A stretch of 64,000 nt of DNA from assembly GCA_964017235.1 (NCBI GenBank), contig OZ024935.1, positions 36,001,596 through 36,065,595 on the forward strand. Direction: 5' to 3'. Positions 31,795-44,707 of this stretch are shown here, piece by piece. Origin of the DNA: Sabellastarte sp. h YS-2021 (taxonomy: Eukaryota > Annelida > Polychaeta > Sabellida > Sabellidae). Positions within the stretch are counted from its first letter, which is position 1; each line of letters opens with the position of its first letter. The notes under the pieces were generated by a model. The model saw only the letters and a list, made by a program, of their open reading frames with translations. It was not told the origin of the DNA and did no database searches. The position numbers were made by a program, and so were the translations under genes.

Positions 31795-31832
31795 TGGATG
31801 AGTGAATGAGTGAGTGAATGACTTAGTGAATT
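31795..31832. repeat. (GAGT)n-type microsatellite
   Basis: GAGTGGATGAGTGAATGAGT and GAGTGAATGA form a short imperfect array. It is followed at 31870-32150 by low-complexity sequence with repeated TTTGACCTTT and CTTTGAC words. Confidence 0.6.
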
Positions 31833-32159
31833 ATTAAAAATTTGAAGCTTAAAAAGAAAATTCAAACTCGGATGTGAAACATTTTGACCTTTTCAAAACC
31901 TGGAAACTTTGTACAAAATTTATATTAAAAAACCTCGAAATTTTTAAAAATATTTTGACCTTTGTCAAATTTCTCAGATTTGAAAAAAACTTGGATCTTA
32001 CAACAACTTTGACAAATTTCAGGGTGGTTATTGTCCTTTAATAAGAACTTTCCTAAATTGGCAAAAGTCTTTGACTTTTGAAGAACTTTGACAATTTCCA
32101 AATGACTTTGACTTTTGACCTTTCACCCTTGACCTTTGAGAAACTTTTCACTGTTAAAT

Positions 32160-35100
32160 TATCTTTAAAATATAAATACTCAAAAAAAGAGAAAAAAAAT
32201 GTAAATATGTAAAAGGAATAGTAGCACAGATTATACCAATATTAACTTCACATAATATACATCACAGTGCAAACAAAAGACCGACAAAACAGCAAAATGA
32301 ACACCAATTTCATGCTGGCAAGCACCTGCTGTGTAACTAAAGAGACTTTTAGTCCGGGTAAATTCCTGATATGTCATGGAATTCTACCTGATGGATCAAG
32401 AATACCTGATAGGTCAGGATTCAAGGAATGATGCATCAGAGATACCCCATAAATTTTACTTTATATGTTTTGGCCATAATTAAATATACAGCAAATATAT
32501 GATATATGACTGTCTAATGATTTTAAGAAATAACAGCTAAATAAAACATTTGATTAATCCAATACAAATACAATACTTTCTGATAAAGGGCAGACTGGGC
32601 GTATATATAAAATGACAAATGCCTTTTTTATTTACTGTATGCTACATTATTTTGTTTGGTTGCAAAGTGATGCAACTTTAGATAAAAACTCTATAAGAGT
32701 ACGTTATGCATTGTTATAAATTGTTGCCATTGGTTTCTCTGTCACCCTCTTTTCAATTATACACTTCTTTTCTCCTAAATTGTTTCAAAATTTATATTTC
32801 AGGGTTAAAGTTTATTCGGGCTATCATTATTATTGTGGAGCTTAGGTGTAAATTATCATACTTCAGGTGACAGGGTTATATGTACTGCCATACTTTTATA
32901 ACTATATATATACATGCTACAAATATCTTTAAAAGATAATAATAAAATATTTTAATTCCATATCTATCCATTAATGTCTTAGGGGTGCGTGGAAATGTGA
33001 TGTATATTATGTGAGAGTTATTCTCCATAAAAGGACAAGGTGAGGTGGGGCGACACAGGTTCAATGATTTGTGGTCAATGTTTGTAAGTCAGAATAAATG
33101 TTGGGTTTTTTTTACATCCTATCAAAATTGATAACCCTTCTAAACTTCCTGACCACCCCAGCAATAAGGTTTGGAGCAAATTCATGCTGTAATGCAACCT
33201 ATGTTGGTTACATTTTATTTCAAATGTTGCAGAAAAGCTCTTAATTAATGGGGCAATACTGTGTCATAGTGTTTACCCAATAGTGTTATTATGAAAGGCA
33301 AAGTTTAACTGAATTGAATTGAGTTCACAAAAGCACAGTACCAGTCAAGTAGAACAGTAATTCTAAATAGCTGCAGCTAGTTAAATTGAAACTGGCAAGG
33401 CTTGAGTTCAATTTTGTTCCTTGTGAAAGCAAGGGCATAAAAAGAACGAGAGATACTGTCACATCTGATAGTCAAATATCATTGGATTTTCAACTGCAGA
33501 GTCAAACGTTCACATATGGAACCCTGACATGTTGCCACTATTGGTCATTTGTGATATTGTTGAACAAGTGAGCCATAGACATTCACTTTTTGGCGCCTGT
33601 TTATCATCTGGCTAATTACAAATATCAATTATTTACTTGTTTGATAAAAAACTGTTGAAACAAAGTATTTGCCAAGTCAAAATTTACTCAAATGTTACTG
33701 CAGTGAGAGTATGGATGACAAATTTGGATAGTGCATCTTACCAACAAACTCGGAGCTGAGTGAAACAGGTGCTGGGAAAATTATTTATTAGAACATCTAT
33801 ACATGATACTTACTTTACACAAAAACACCAAACTAATATTTCTAAAAAATACTAGACACTAAAACGAACAAGTTAAAGACAATAAGGGGAAATTCCAATA
33901 AGGTATCTTTATACATATAAAGTGCCCATGTGCAGTTATTTGGGGCATTGTGACGGCCCCTTATATGAGATGTTACCACACTTCTGAAGGCAACACATAT
34001 TTTTGTGGCTTAACACCCACAATTAAGCTATATTATATTTCAGATGACAAGCAGAGGTGAATACATGCATTTTTTGGTGTTAATTCCCCATCCACAGTAC
34101 TGGCGGTATCACTCTTGGTAACCCACATTTAGTGAAATGTCGCTGTCCTAGGATCACTGTCTGATATCTGTATGCAACCTTGCGAGTCAGTGGCAAACTG
34201 TCCATTACCTTGCACATCCTACGAAAATTTTAAAATGTTAACTGTTAACAGTTAACTGTGACTGTTTTGGCAGCTAATTTTGGTACCGTGAGCATGCACA
34301 GATGATTTTGTGCATGGGTGTATGAATTTCTTACTACGGTGGTCCACGATATACATAAGGTTGTGATTCGGTCATCTTTCAGTGTAATACGTTGACATAA
34401 GATGAGCTAAGGTGTTGCTCATTTTGCCACATGTTCATCCAATGGCTAATGAAGGTGAGTTGAGGTTAATGGGGGTTCGATCTCGGCGACCAACGTTGGT
34501 AGTACTGTCATCCTACTGTTACTGACATTTAAAAAACTGTGTTCAAATCAGTGGCCATCTGCCCGTAGTGTGAACCACTCAGATGAAATGGGGCGAACTG
34601 GGGGCGGTTCCACCGCCGAAAAAATCTTCTAACCATGGGATGTGCACTTTAAGTGTGAATGGCGCATAAATGAAATTTAAAAAATGATAGTTGATAGTCT
34701 TTCTTCAAATAACAGAATAAAGAAAGAGGGAGTAGAAAAGGGGATCTTTGCATCTTATCGAAAGATAAAAAATATAGTTTATATGTGCTGTTGGATATAT
34801 TTTCAATAATTGGACTATTACTTGTTTGATGTATCGGTTAAAGTTTTCCCATTTTTGAAATCAATGGATATATCATATCCTTTGACACTTTTCGTATTGA
34901 TGTATTTGATAAACTATGGGTTTATATTCACAAAGGCTTGTAAATAGTCAATTTCATGGAAAAATTGTCAGAGTTAAATAAAGTTTTACCAATATCAAAT
35001 TGTTTTACCCATACAAGTTATCATATTTTCATAACAACATTTTAATCATTCTGCCGCTAATACTCAGGAAATTATTTTCTAAAATTAATATTTGTTCTTA

Positions 35101-35290
35101 GAATTTTTTTCTAAAATGTCTGTTTTCAAAGTATCATTTATAAAATTCACAACATATAAAATTATTCCTATAGAGATCAATTTAGTATTTGACGTGAATC
35201 AGGCAATAAGCAAAATGATAAAAAACATCACAGAAAAAAAGTGTTTTAAGTTATTACATTTTCAGATTTCTTTCCTACTTCAATATAAGA
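32160..35290. other. Long non-coding stretch; nothing recognised
   Basis: No conserved frame, RNA gene or terminal repeats found. A short palindrome, TTAACTGTTAACAGTTAA, lies near 34239-34256. The plus-strand frames at 33386-33571 and 35092-35298 are simple AT-rich translations. Confidence 0.35.
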
Positions 35291-35299
35291 CTTTTTAGT

Positions 35300-35703
35300 G
35301 GAACCAAAAGGATCTATTCTTGTTGAAAGTGGACTTGTGAGTTAGCGCATAGTCACAAGCATAAGCTGCTGCTTTTGCTAAATTTTTAACTTTCTGTTCA
35401 TCTAAATCGGTTTAAATGTCATCACGAACAGACCTTTTGAACTCTTCAATCAAAATAACTTGCCTAAGTTTTTCAAAGTCTGTACCTACTTCCCTAGAAT
35501 TACACCATCTGTCAAAGTACACTTCTTTCTCATGGGCAAATTCAACATGAGTTTGACTTTCTTGGTTATGATAATTTCTGAATTTTTGACGATATGCTTC
35601 TGGTATCAACTCGTATGCTTTCAAAATAACATTTTTGAAACAGTTATAGTCCACACATTCAGAAATTGGCAAAGCTGTATATGCCTCCTGGGCTTTTCCC
35701 TCC
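35300..35703 (-). pseudogene. SCAN-like retroelement gag, C-terminal piece
   Basis: Minus strand from 35703: GKAQEAYTALPISECVDYN, CFKNVILKAYELIPEAYRQK, FAHEKEVYFDRWC, VILIEEFKRSVRDDI, a stop at 35412, then TDLDEQKVKNLAKAAAYA, DYALTHK. This is the continuation of the frame that ends at 49202 (KWPADQWPLLLQSVF). The two halves fit the SCAN-like module (VPPF..SEVDKYF ... LLQSVL.GKAQEAY) with YR element copy 2 inserted exactly between them. Confidence 0.75.
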
Positions 35704-35733
35704 CATTCCCAACCCCCCCACCAAAAACAACAA

Positions 35734-36381
35734 TGGGATTATATTTTTTATTACATTCAATAACATGTTACTACTAAAATGTCTGTATGGCTACATCATA
35801 ATGTACTAATATACAGTATTGGTCAACATAAAATATTTAAGTAACCATTAATAATAAGACACAGTTATACTAAAAGATAAAGTAAATCACGAGGCCCAGT
35901 ACTATCAAAATAATTACACTACAAGCCAACCAGACCAGGTGAAAATATATATAAGTAAAAGGTCACTATAAAACCCAAGGTCATAATATTAATGCTAAGG
36001 GACACCAAAGGTCCAAAGAACAACTTGGTTCACAAGGTGCAGCAAAATCACAAGCCTATCACACCAATGGCCGAAGGCCAACGAGGCTGCATCTGAGTGA
36101 ACTGAGACAATATAAACCCAAAGGTCAAATATGAGGCTCCAAGGTCACACCAATAACAGGGCGCCCGTAAAAGTAATGAGATCAAGTGACAAAGGACAAC
36201 CTGTTTCCACTGTAAGGAGAAGTAAATGGCCCAGCAAGCAATAAGAACTATATCTATGAATATATATGTACATATGTCCCCAAACCCCGATAAGAAGAAG
36301 TGTACCATAGTATATATAATAGAATGGCATGTAAATGTAACAAACTAATGGTTGATACCGGTAAGAGGAGAAAGGCACTCC
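35734..36381 (-). repeat. Split direct repeat B2 of Ngaro copy 2
   Basis: About 650 bases, nearly identical to 37864-38519. Differences are a handful of substitutions and a 7-base insertion (ACAATAT) in B1. Identity ends at AGGCACTCC on one side and TGGGATT on the other. The low divergence suggests a fairly recent insertion. Confidence 0.85.
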
Positions 36382-37646
36382 TCATTTCATTACTAAACCA
36401 GAATTCACATCAACATTACAGAAGTTACATAACAAGATATAACATGATGAATTACAGGTGTGTAATTGGAAAGAATAAAAATGCTTTAAGCTTAGTAACA
36501 AGAATTAAATGAAGAATTAATGAGAGTGGCCAGGTGGCTAATTAGAAAGCATGAGCTTAAGTTAAAGTTCATGACAAATAGTAAACAACTGAATGAATTA
36601 CCAAGAAGAATTTAACACAGATGTAGCCATAAAGTAATGACAAATTGAACAAAGAATCAAATTAATCATTTACTTAAAGTCCCGAGGATTTAATGAGCAG
36701 TCCCGAAAGTTCATCACGAGAAAAATATTAATTCAACGGTCCATGGCGCATCACAATGACGACAGGTCATCATCCTGTAGGTGTTTATTGAAATGTCCAT
36801 AAGAAAGTCCAGAATCATAGGCATTACACAGGTCAGATATGTTAAGCACATAAAGATGAGCAACATCTTAGAGGAGCAATACTGATGACTTAGTTCCTAA
36901 AAGTTCATTAACTTCCTATAGATAAGGTTGTCATACTGTAAGTAACATTGTTCCTAAAGTTGAAACACTTAAGGCAGACAAACATCCACCAATTCCATGA
37001 CTGGGGGTCCCAGAAATTATTATTAACAAATTTCATAGAATTATTGAGTCCATGGCCAGCTAGGAATTACAAGCAGCAGCAGCAGGTGGTAGTCATGCTG
37101 TAAAGGCAGGACATCCACAGAAGCTGACTTCGATCATAGAAGAGGCAGGTTCTAAACAGGTAGACAGTTCCCAGACATAGAAGAGGAAGTCCATGTAGAC
37201 AGTTAACCATGACACGTGAAACATGTAGCATCTCAGTAATTATATGACCACTTGCTGAAGTTCAGATGTAATCCTGAGTGAATGCACTACCAGTGGTTAG
37301 CAGGAACATGCAAAAGTTTGATAGTGGGGCCAGCCTGCACTATCAGCCCCCAGTAGAGTGGGGCAATATGACATCCAAGCAGTCGATAGTGGCCCAAGAC
37401 GCTCAGCCACCAGTAGAGCAGGGCAACAACAATTAGCAACTAATCCAATAGACAAGGCCCAGGCATGAAGAAACTCTTCATTGAAGAATGCACATAAACA
37501 GTGAGGCATCACCCTAGGAGAGGGTACAGAGAGCACCATCCCTCCACCACCAAGCAGCTCTGAAACCAAACATACCAACAATGAGTACGACATTGATAAC
37601 AGAGAAAAAAACCACTAAGCAGGGGGGGGAAGGGTGGGAAAATAGA
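36382..37646 (-). other. Unique segment between A2 and B2 of Ngaro copy 2
   Basis: About 1.26 kb with no supported gene. The minus frame at 37297-37593 has repetitive CCCACTCTAC-type content but no known domain. It may be a 3' untranslated region of the element or a later insertion. Confidence 0.4.
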
Positions 37647-37852
37647 TTTTTCTTCCAGAGGTCTGTTCTGTTACATGTTCAATGACAAAATGGCAGAGGT
37701 GAATCACTGGAGGGAAGGACAGGACCCTGCAACCAATGAAATTAAAGGTAAAAAAATTATGTCACCTACAGAAAGTTAAAACATCTGAGATAAATACGAT
37801 TTAAGGTGGGAGGCAGGAATGAAAGCTTGCACACCCACATGTGCAATCACAC
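37647..37852 (-). repeat. Split direct repeat A2 of Ngaro copy 2
   Basis: 206 bases matching A1 at 48998-49201 with few differences; shared words include TTCTTCCAGAGGTCTGTTCT, GGACAGGACCCTGCAACCAA and CACACCCACATGTGCAATCA. It abuts B1, separated only by the short CATTCCCTACCC junction. Confidence 0.85.
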
Positions 37853-37863
37853 ATTCCCTACCC

Positions 37864-38519
37864 TGGGATTGTATTTTTTATTACATTCAATAACATGTTA
37901 CTACTAAAATGTTTGTTTGGCTACATCATAATGTACTAATATACAGTATTGGTCAACATAAAATATTTAAGTAACCATTAATAATAAGACACAGTTATAC
38001 TAAAAGATAAAGTAAATCACGAGGCCCAGTACTATCAAAATAATTACACTACAAGCCAACCAGACCAGGTGAAAATATATATAAGTAAAAGGTCACTATA
38101 AAACCCAAGGTCATAATATTAATGCTAAGGGACACCAAAGGTCCAAAGAACAACTTGGTTCACAAGGTGCAGCAAAATCACAAGCCTATCCCACCAATGG
38201 CCGAAGGCCAACGAGGCTGCATCCGAGTGAACCAAGACAATATAAACCCAAAGGTCAAATATGAGGCCCCAAGGTCACACCAATAACAGGGAGCCCGTAA
38301 AAGTAATGCCATCAAGTGACAAAGGACAACCTGTTTCCACTGTAAGGGGACGTAAATGGCCCAGCAAGCAATAAGAACTATAACAATATATCTATGAATA
38401 TATATGCACATATGTCCCCAACCCCCGATAAGAAGATGTGTACCATAGTATATATAATAGAATGGCATGTAAATGTAACAAACTAATGGTTGATACCGGT
38501 AAGAGGAGAAAGGCACTCC
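37864..38519 (-). repeat. Split direct repeat B1 of Ngaro copy 2
   Basis: Starts about 20 bases past the YR stop codon (38540-38542) in minus orientation and runs to the B1/A2 junction. Partner of 35734-36381. Apparent minus-strand frames here (38178-38543 and the like) also exist in B2 and reflect the repeat, not a gene. Confidence 0.85.
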
Positions 38520-38539
38520 CCAAGCACAGAGGTAGGTAG

Positions 38540-39480
38540 TCATATAGAGAGGTGGGTACGAAATGCAGATGCCACAGGTGACATTTCAGAAGAAGGCAAT
38601 TGCATATATCTCCACATGCAAGAGGAGGACCAGGTGCCTTGAGCCTGTATATCCTGAAGGGGCACCCCATGCCTGAAAGCCCAAGTAGCCCCACCACGCC
38701 TGAAATCATGAAAGGTGAAGGTCTTTGGAAAACCTAAAGACCTAGAAACATCCTTCAGGTGTTTACGAGCAATTGAGTCTGTAAGAGGAATCACCCCATC
38801 CCGAGGCGGCACCTGAAACAAAGGGAAGTCTTGGTCCAGTGAAATGTGGTTGAACATGTCCTTCAAGGCCCTCCACGGACACAGCTTGGACTGAAATGGA
38901 AATAGTTGCCACTTTAGCTCTATCTTGTAATGTTTTAGACCACTTTATGACCACCACTATGGCCTGGTCTGAAAAAAAGGTCTCCCGTACAAAGGTGCCT
39001 GGAAGAATCAAAGGTGGCAACTGTATGTGGGAGGATATTGGACAACCTGAGGAAGGAAAAATAAGTGAACAAATACAAAGCCTTAAATATTATTGGATGT
39101 GAAAAGTGATCACATGCCAAAATCATAGACAATAGAATGTTCTCATCTATGACAGTGTTAAAAACAGGCTTCAGAGATCTGTTAATTTTTACAGATTTAA
39201 TAAACAAGGGGATCCTATGAACCCTGAAAGCCGAGGCATCACAATTATAAATTATTAACATTGATCTAATAGGAGTAAGATGATTTGTAATATTTGCAGC
39301 TGACATACCAGATTCCAGTAAATACTCCATGAATGCCAAGACATCCATGGTAGAGACCTGGGATAACGACTGGCCCATGGCCACCAGGAAGCCTAAAAAG
39401 AGTGCAAACATCCGCTTATATGCCACCAAAGTAGCTGGTCGAAAGCCCTGCCAAAGTCTATTCACTGCCCTGTTGGCCAA
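38540..39480 (-). pseudogene. Tyrosine recombinase of Ngaro copy 2, frameshifted
   Basis: Three frames join as one YR: 39480-38935 (core-binding domain; YFSFLRLSNILPH with the first Arg), 39020-38890 (VVVIKWSKTLQDRAK) and 38866-38540 (FTFHDFRRGGATWAFRHG, then AQGTWSSSCMWRYMQ). Shifts fall near 38950 and 38870. The position of the second active-site His (HGTW in copies 1 and 3) is Gln here (QGTW). Tyr is present in WRYM. Broken by shifts, so inactive. Confidence 0.75.
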
Positions 39481-39524
39481 GGAAGCTGTCGCTACCCTAG
39501 GATCTAAAACATAAAATAAGAGTG

Positions 39525-42060
39525 CTACAAATCATGATTTAACAACATTAAATCAATGTGAGTATTCATCCAAATGGCTTGAGGTATAAAAGTATGCAAA
39601 GTTTTAATATTATCTTCAGAATAATTCCATCTGGACAGAATGTCAGCTACGGAATTATTCTCACCTTCTATATGAACCACAATCAATGAAATATTATACA
39701 ATGCTGTTAACAGCCAGATATTACGAGCACATGTGGCCATAATGGCATCTCTAGCTCTACCATATGTAAGAATATCCACCACAGCTTTATTATCATAATA
39801 GCCTTTTGGAATAGGGATGGAATAACCATATTATTAAACGCCCCACCCAAACCTTTCAAACAGGCATCTAAATGGATCTGATCCTGAAGGGGTCTAATAT
39901 CATAAAAAGTAACTCCATTATAAGAAGCAAGGAAGGTTTTAAACCAAGTAAGATCCTTAACAATTCAGAGGTAACCTTAATTCTATTTTTATCAAAGTTG
40001 TCTCTGAGAAGTTGGAGCATACGATTCAAAAAATATCTGGCGGGCTTAACACATTTACTTACATATAAGGGCAGACCTAAAAGAGATTGGAGTTGATTCT
40101 TAGTACAGATTCGTTTATCCGACCATTCTGCACATACTTGCATAACCTGTGCAAGTTTATCAGTAGGAATGGACATAGTTTTATGGATAGTATCAATTAG
40201 TATCCCCAAGCAAATGACTTTGGTGTCAGGGGGGTGGAGTTTCTTCCTACTGATTTCTAGTCCTAATTCCTTGAGCAAACTCAATAAGGATTGATATGCT
40301 TTATCTACAGAAGAGGGCAAACCAATATAGATTACATCATCTATATAATTTTGAAGATAAGGATAACCTTTTTGTTGCATAATATAACGAATGGCATCCC
40401 TTATTTTCTGGAAGTAAAAAGCTCCCAAGCGAAATCCAAATGGCAGACTCAGATCCAGATACATCTGATCCCTATGTATGAGTCCCAAAAGGTCAATATC
40501 TCCAGGACCTATACCAATATGTCTAAAAGCTCGACTAATATCGACTTTAAAAATCCTGGCTGCAGGTCCAGTTTCAATAACCTGTTGAATAATAGTATCC
40601 ACAGATGGATAATGCATTTGAAAATCTGTTCCTAGATAAGAATCCTTTAAGACTCCATCATTCACTGAAGCACCTTTAGGCCAACTTAAGTCTATAATAG
40701 TACGCCTAGTATTAGAGCCTGCCTTGTCCTTAGTCATGAAAGGGGATACATGCATTTTAAATGACATCTCATTAAAAGGCCAAATAATAGCTTGATGAGA
40801 TAACTCTTCTTGAATATATTTATCCACATGATCTATAAATTGAATGGCAAAAGGATGGTTATGCAAAGTACTAGTAAGATGCAGACTCCTATCAAAAGAA
40901 AGGGGGAACCCAAATTCAATTAAATCTGGAGCTGCTGATCAAAGTAATTCACGAGATACTGCCTCCACTTATCTGCCTTCAAACTATTCGGAACTGGAAT
41001 CCTCGTACCCAGAAAATTGGGTTTGCCACTAGCTTTCACCAAAGTATGGGCTTCAATGATGCTTGGAACCTGTAGCCATTGAATATCCGGACCCGAATAA
41101 GTGGTTATCGGACTAAGAGGTACACAGCCAAACCTCAGACCTATCTGTTGTTTGCATTTTTCAAATTCTGTACACCAAACAGGTAAGAAAGCCATAGTGT
41201 CCATGTGACTTGCTTGTGAAACTGGATCCGTATTATCTGAACTACCCAATGAATTCACACCATCAGCACGCCTTATTGTATTGCCACTGTTGAGATTTTT
41301 GTGTACTTCAATAGCCATATTAGCATTAACTGAGTTCTGGCCATGACAATGTTCCTCCACAACTATATTCCTAGCAGTACCATTTCTTAATTGTAAAACT
41401 TCTGTCATCCGAACATTCAGACCTCTGAAGGTCATGACAGCAAGGCAACTGATTGGGAACTAAAATTGGGGCATCTAGAACTGATTCAACATCAGAATTT
41501 TTTGCCAATACTTCAAACTTGTTAAAAAGGGGCAATTCATTGATATATGTATTCCCTGTTTTATTGTTTGAAGTTACAGGACTCTTAACAAGCTTCCTGA
41601 TATCCGAACTTCGAATGTTCGCTTGAAGTGGCCAGAGTTTGTGCATTCACATTATCCGAAATACAATCATAGTATTTTATTTCAGTACATACCTTACCAC
41701 CCGGATCCGATTCACTCTAAGCCAAACAAACCTGCTTATTGTTTTTATGTGACACTTTATGTTTGCTACCATCAAACTCATGTTTCCTACTAGAATACTG
41801 ACCACCAAAGGCAAAAGTACTGTTTGTACAGTAACTACTGCCAGTACTGGCCCACCATTTATCACTTTTGTGAAGGGGGCTGTCACATTTAGAGGACCAT
41901 GCCTGTGCATACGATCTGCCATCTCATTTGGTACAAAAGGCCATGGCCCTTTGAAGAACTGATTTCATATTATCTGGTAAAGAAAAAGGGCCATGGTCCA
42001 AATCAAGATTCCAATTCGAGTTAACAAAAATTCGAGAACGATGGGCATGTCTTGACCTTG
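39525..42060 (-). pseudogene. RT/RNase H polyprotein of Ngaro copy 2, frameshifted
   Basis: Frames at 41646-41371, 41435-40920, 40866-39868 and 39782-39525 follow each other. RT motifs: KMHVSPFMTKDK, RRTIIDLSWPKGASVND, IFKVDISRAFRHIGI, LPFGFRLGAFYFQKI, NYIDDVIYIGLP, VICLGILIDT and CTKNQLQSLLG. The RNase H end has VDILTYGRARDAIMATCARN, IWLLTALYN and NNSVADILSRW. The YIDD box and both catalytic Asp motifs are readable, but at least three shifts disrupt the frame. Confidence 0.78.
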
Positions 42061-42084
42061 GCATGCCCATCTTTACTCATTTTT

Positions 42085-42957
42085 TCATAGGCTTTGGCAT
42101 TTTCTACACTCAGATTGTGGGTGTGCAAAGTGCTTTCCATCTTTTGACCAAGAAGAAGCACATATATGCTTGTACAGAACTCCTTTGGTTTCATGAGTAG
42201 CCTTTTGTACGCAAGTACCTTTGTTGTAATAAACACAGGGGGTACTTTTACCAGTACTTTGACTTTTATCTGACCTGGCTGAGGCATTATGAGTACCTAC
42301 ATGTCTCTGTGCATGGGCCCTTCTGACCCTGTCGATTTTTTCCGTATCCGACCAACTGCCAATTTCACCCTGTTCCATGCGGCATAGCAAGATGGCATGG
42401 CTGGCCTTTGCAGAGGACCATGAGAAATCTGTATCATCTTCTAATAAATTAATGCAATAATCTAACATATTTTCTCTAATCTTGCTATCAGATTCCTCCT
42501 TGATACTTCTGCAAAAGCCAACCATCCATTGAATGGGAGACAGTTGATTGTATGAAATCCGGTCTTTGGTCTGGCCTGCCAACACATACTCATGAGGCCA
42601 TTTCACTCTTTTTGAAAAGAACACATCCACAGAACCACCTCTTTGAGACTTAATTTTGTCTGTACCTGCTTTTGCCCTATCCGCCAGATGCAGTAGTCTT
42701 GCCTGCACTTCCTTTTGTATATATGCTTCTTGTCTAAGCTTATCCGGGGTTGGGATTCTATTGCTTGCCAAACCTACACCCATCTCCACTTGCTGATGAC
42801 TTGGACTAGACTGTGCGACAGCCCCTTTAGAACGCTTGACCTTATTTGATGTTTTGATTTGTTTCGCATCAGTAGTTTTTTTATAAGGTTTATGTCCTCT
42901 ACTGCCTTCAATAACAGCCAAACGATCCCCCAGATTACTGAGTTGTTGCAAAATTTT
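42085..42957 (-). pseudogene. Gag of Ngaro copy 2, C-terminal part
   Basis: Minus frame from 42957: KILQQLSNLGDRLAVIEG, then WPHEYVLAGQTKDRISYNQL, QWMVGFCRSIKEE, HAILLCRMEQGEI, RRAHAQRH and the zinc-binding CVYYNKGTCVQKATHETKG with YKHICASSWSK and CRKC. It is the continuation of the N-terminus at 48938-48600. The junction reads QAQQK | ILQQLS in frame, which places copy 3 inside this gene. Confidence 0.75.
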
Positions 42958-43231
42958 CGGGCTGGCACCTTGGTGCCACCTTGGTCATTCCTGGGGGGAC
43001 CTTAAATTTCTCCTTTAGTTGTTACCACCATGCTGTTTGTAATCTGTCTGCTGATTGGCTGTGGCAGCTCCCTGTGTTAAAATCTACTGACCCTTCTTAC
43101 ATTTGCATTCTAGATCTGGAAGGGGCAACACTGAAAATTTCAAAATTAGTTTTTTCCATTTGTCACGTGTTAGGTTATTTTATCAAGTTTTTTTTTAAAA
43201 ACTATATATCAAGGTTTTAGTTCACTGACTT

Positions 43232-44450
43232 ATGGAAAAGACAAAGAAGTACAACTTGCGATCTGCAAGCAGTGATACACAGATGCAGACTCAGCTGGCT
43301 GGCGACATGGAATTTGTCACACAACTGCTGGGGGCAGGTCCTAGCACTTCCAGCCAGCAGGGGTGTGAGAGCCAGTCGTCAGACAGTGAATTAAATTGCA
43401 GCGATGTAATTAATGCATCTGATTCGGATGATACGGGCAGCCGGAACCGGTCTTTTAGCAAATTTTCCACAGAACAGTCAGGCACTTCGGATTCTCATGC
43501 TTTGGACACACAAACAATTATCAACCAGCAAATTTTAGCACAATTAACTGACATTGGTCAGCGTTTGCAAAAATTGGAAAAGACTGATTGTAAGAAATCA
43601 AGTGATGCCACAAAGCATAATAACAAAAGTACCCGTACTTCTTCAAAACCCACAGCAAACATGTATACAAAAAGTACTAGTCAGTCAACCGTTAACTCTG
43701 CAGTCCCTGGTACTGTAACTTTTCCCTTCAATTCCGTTACTGTCCCTTCTCTAGCTGACATTCGACAGAATGCAAATATACAGGAAAAAGTCGATCAAAG
43801 AATCAAAGCACTTCAGCAACTGTCAAATACAGGGACTGATTCAAAAATTAAATCCCTTAGAGGTGGTTCAGTTGACATATTCGTAAAGAATCGAGTTAAA
43901 TGGCCTCATGAACATGTCTTGGCTGGAAATATCAAAGAGCGTGTTTCTTATGACCAGTTGACCATGGGTCAGTGGATGGCTGGCTTTTGCCGCACCATGA
44001 GGGAGGAAAAAAATAAAAAAAATAAAGAAGCAATGTTAGACTATTTGATAGCACTTTCGGATGACAGTAATGATTTCTCTTGGGCTGCGGCAAAGGCCAG
44101 CCATGCAGTACTCCTGTGTAGAATGGAGCAAGGAGAAATTTTAGATTACACACAAACTGATTTAGTGGATAGGGTTAGGAGAGCTCATGCACAAAGGCAC
44201 ATCACCCACACTTCTTCCAATTCTACTCAAAATTTCAAAAAATTCAAAACAACCTAGTCCATGACCTGTAACTTCTACAACCAAGGTTCTTGTAACTTTT
44301 CAATGACCCATGAGACAAAAGGGTTGCTTTATAAGCATATATGTTTATTTTGTTTCTCAAAAGGGGGAAAAATTTTGCACATGCTGAAACTGAATGTAGA
44401 AGTAAAAACAAGCATGCAAAAAACGACTAAACCTGGGCGGGGGTCGCCAT
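43232..44450 (+). pseudogene. Gag of Ngaro copy 3
   Basis: 341 codons open from ATG at 43232 to an in-frame TAG (44255-44257), after which the same frame continues MTCNFYNQGSCNFSMTHETK and LLYKHICLFCFSKGGK, the zinc-binding region, then shifts near 44380. Core motifs WPHEHVLAGNIKERVSYDQL, QWMAGFCRTMREEK and HAVLLCRMEQGEI match copies 1 and 2. The stop separates the putative nucleic-acid-binding end from the core. Confidence 0.75.
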
Positions 44451-44707
44451 TTCACTAGACAGTTTGTTTCTAGGTATATTGGTCAAGTAAGATTGACAAG
44501 AAAACCATATCTGAAGAATTTTTAGTAGATACACCTACACTTTCCACATGGTTTAGTAAAGGTAATTCTTTTGCAAATATTCGGAATGGCAGATCCAACG
44601 CTCAGGTGACTGCTCAGAAAAAATGACTTCCGGTTTCGGCTGCCTGTGTTCATCATACCCCTGATAGGAATGCAAATGCCATGAAGAAAGTTCATAACTT
44701 TCCTTAA

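Noticed and set aside
37297-37593. 98-codon minus frame
   Set aside because: No homology or conserved motif; sits in the A2-B2 spacer of Ngaro copy 2.
38178-38709. Minus-strand frames of about 105-121 codons next to the copy 2 recombinase
   Set aside because: They lie mostly in direct repeat B1, recur in B2 (36048-36378) and have no recognisable domain; they are translations of the repeat.
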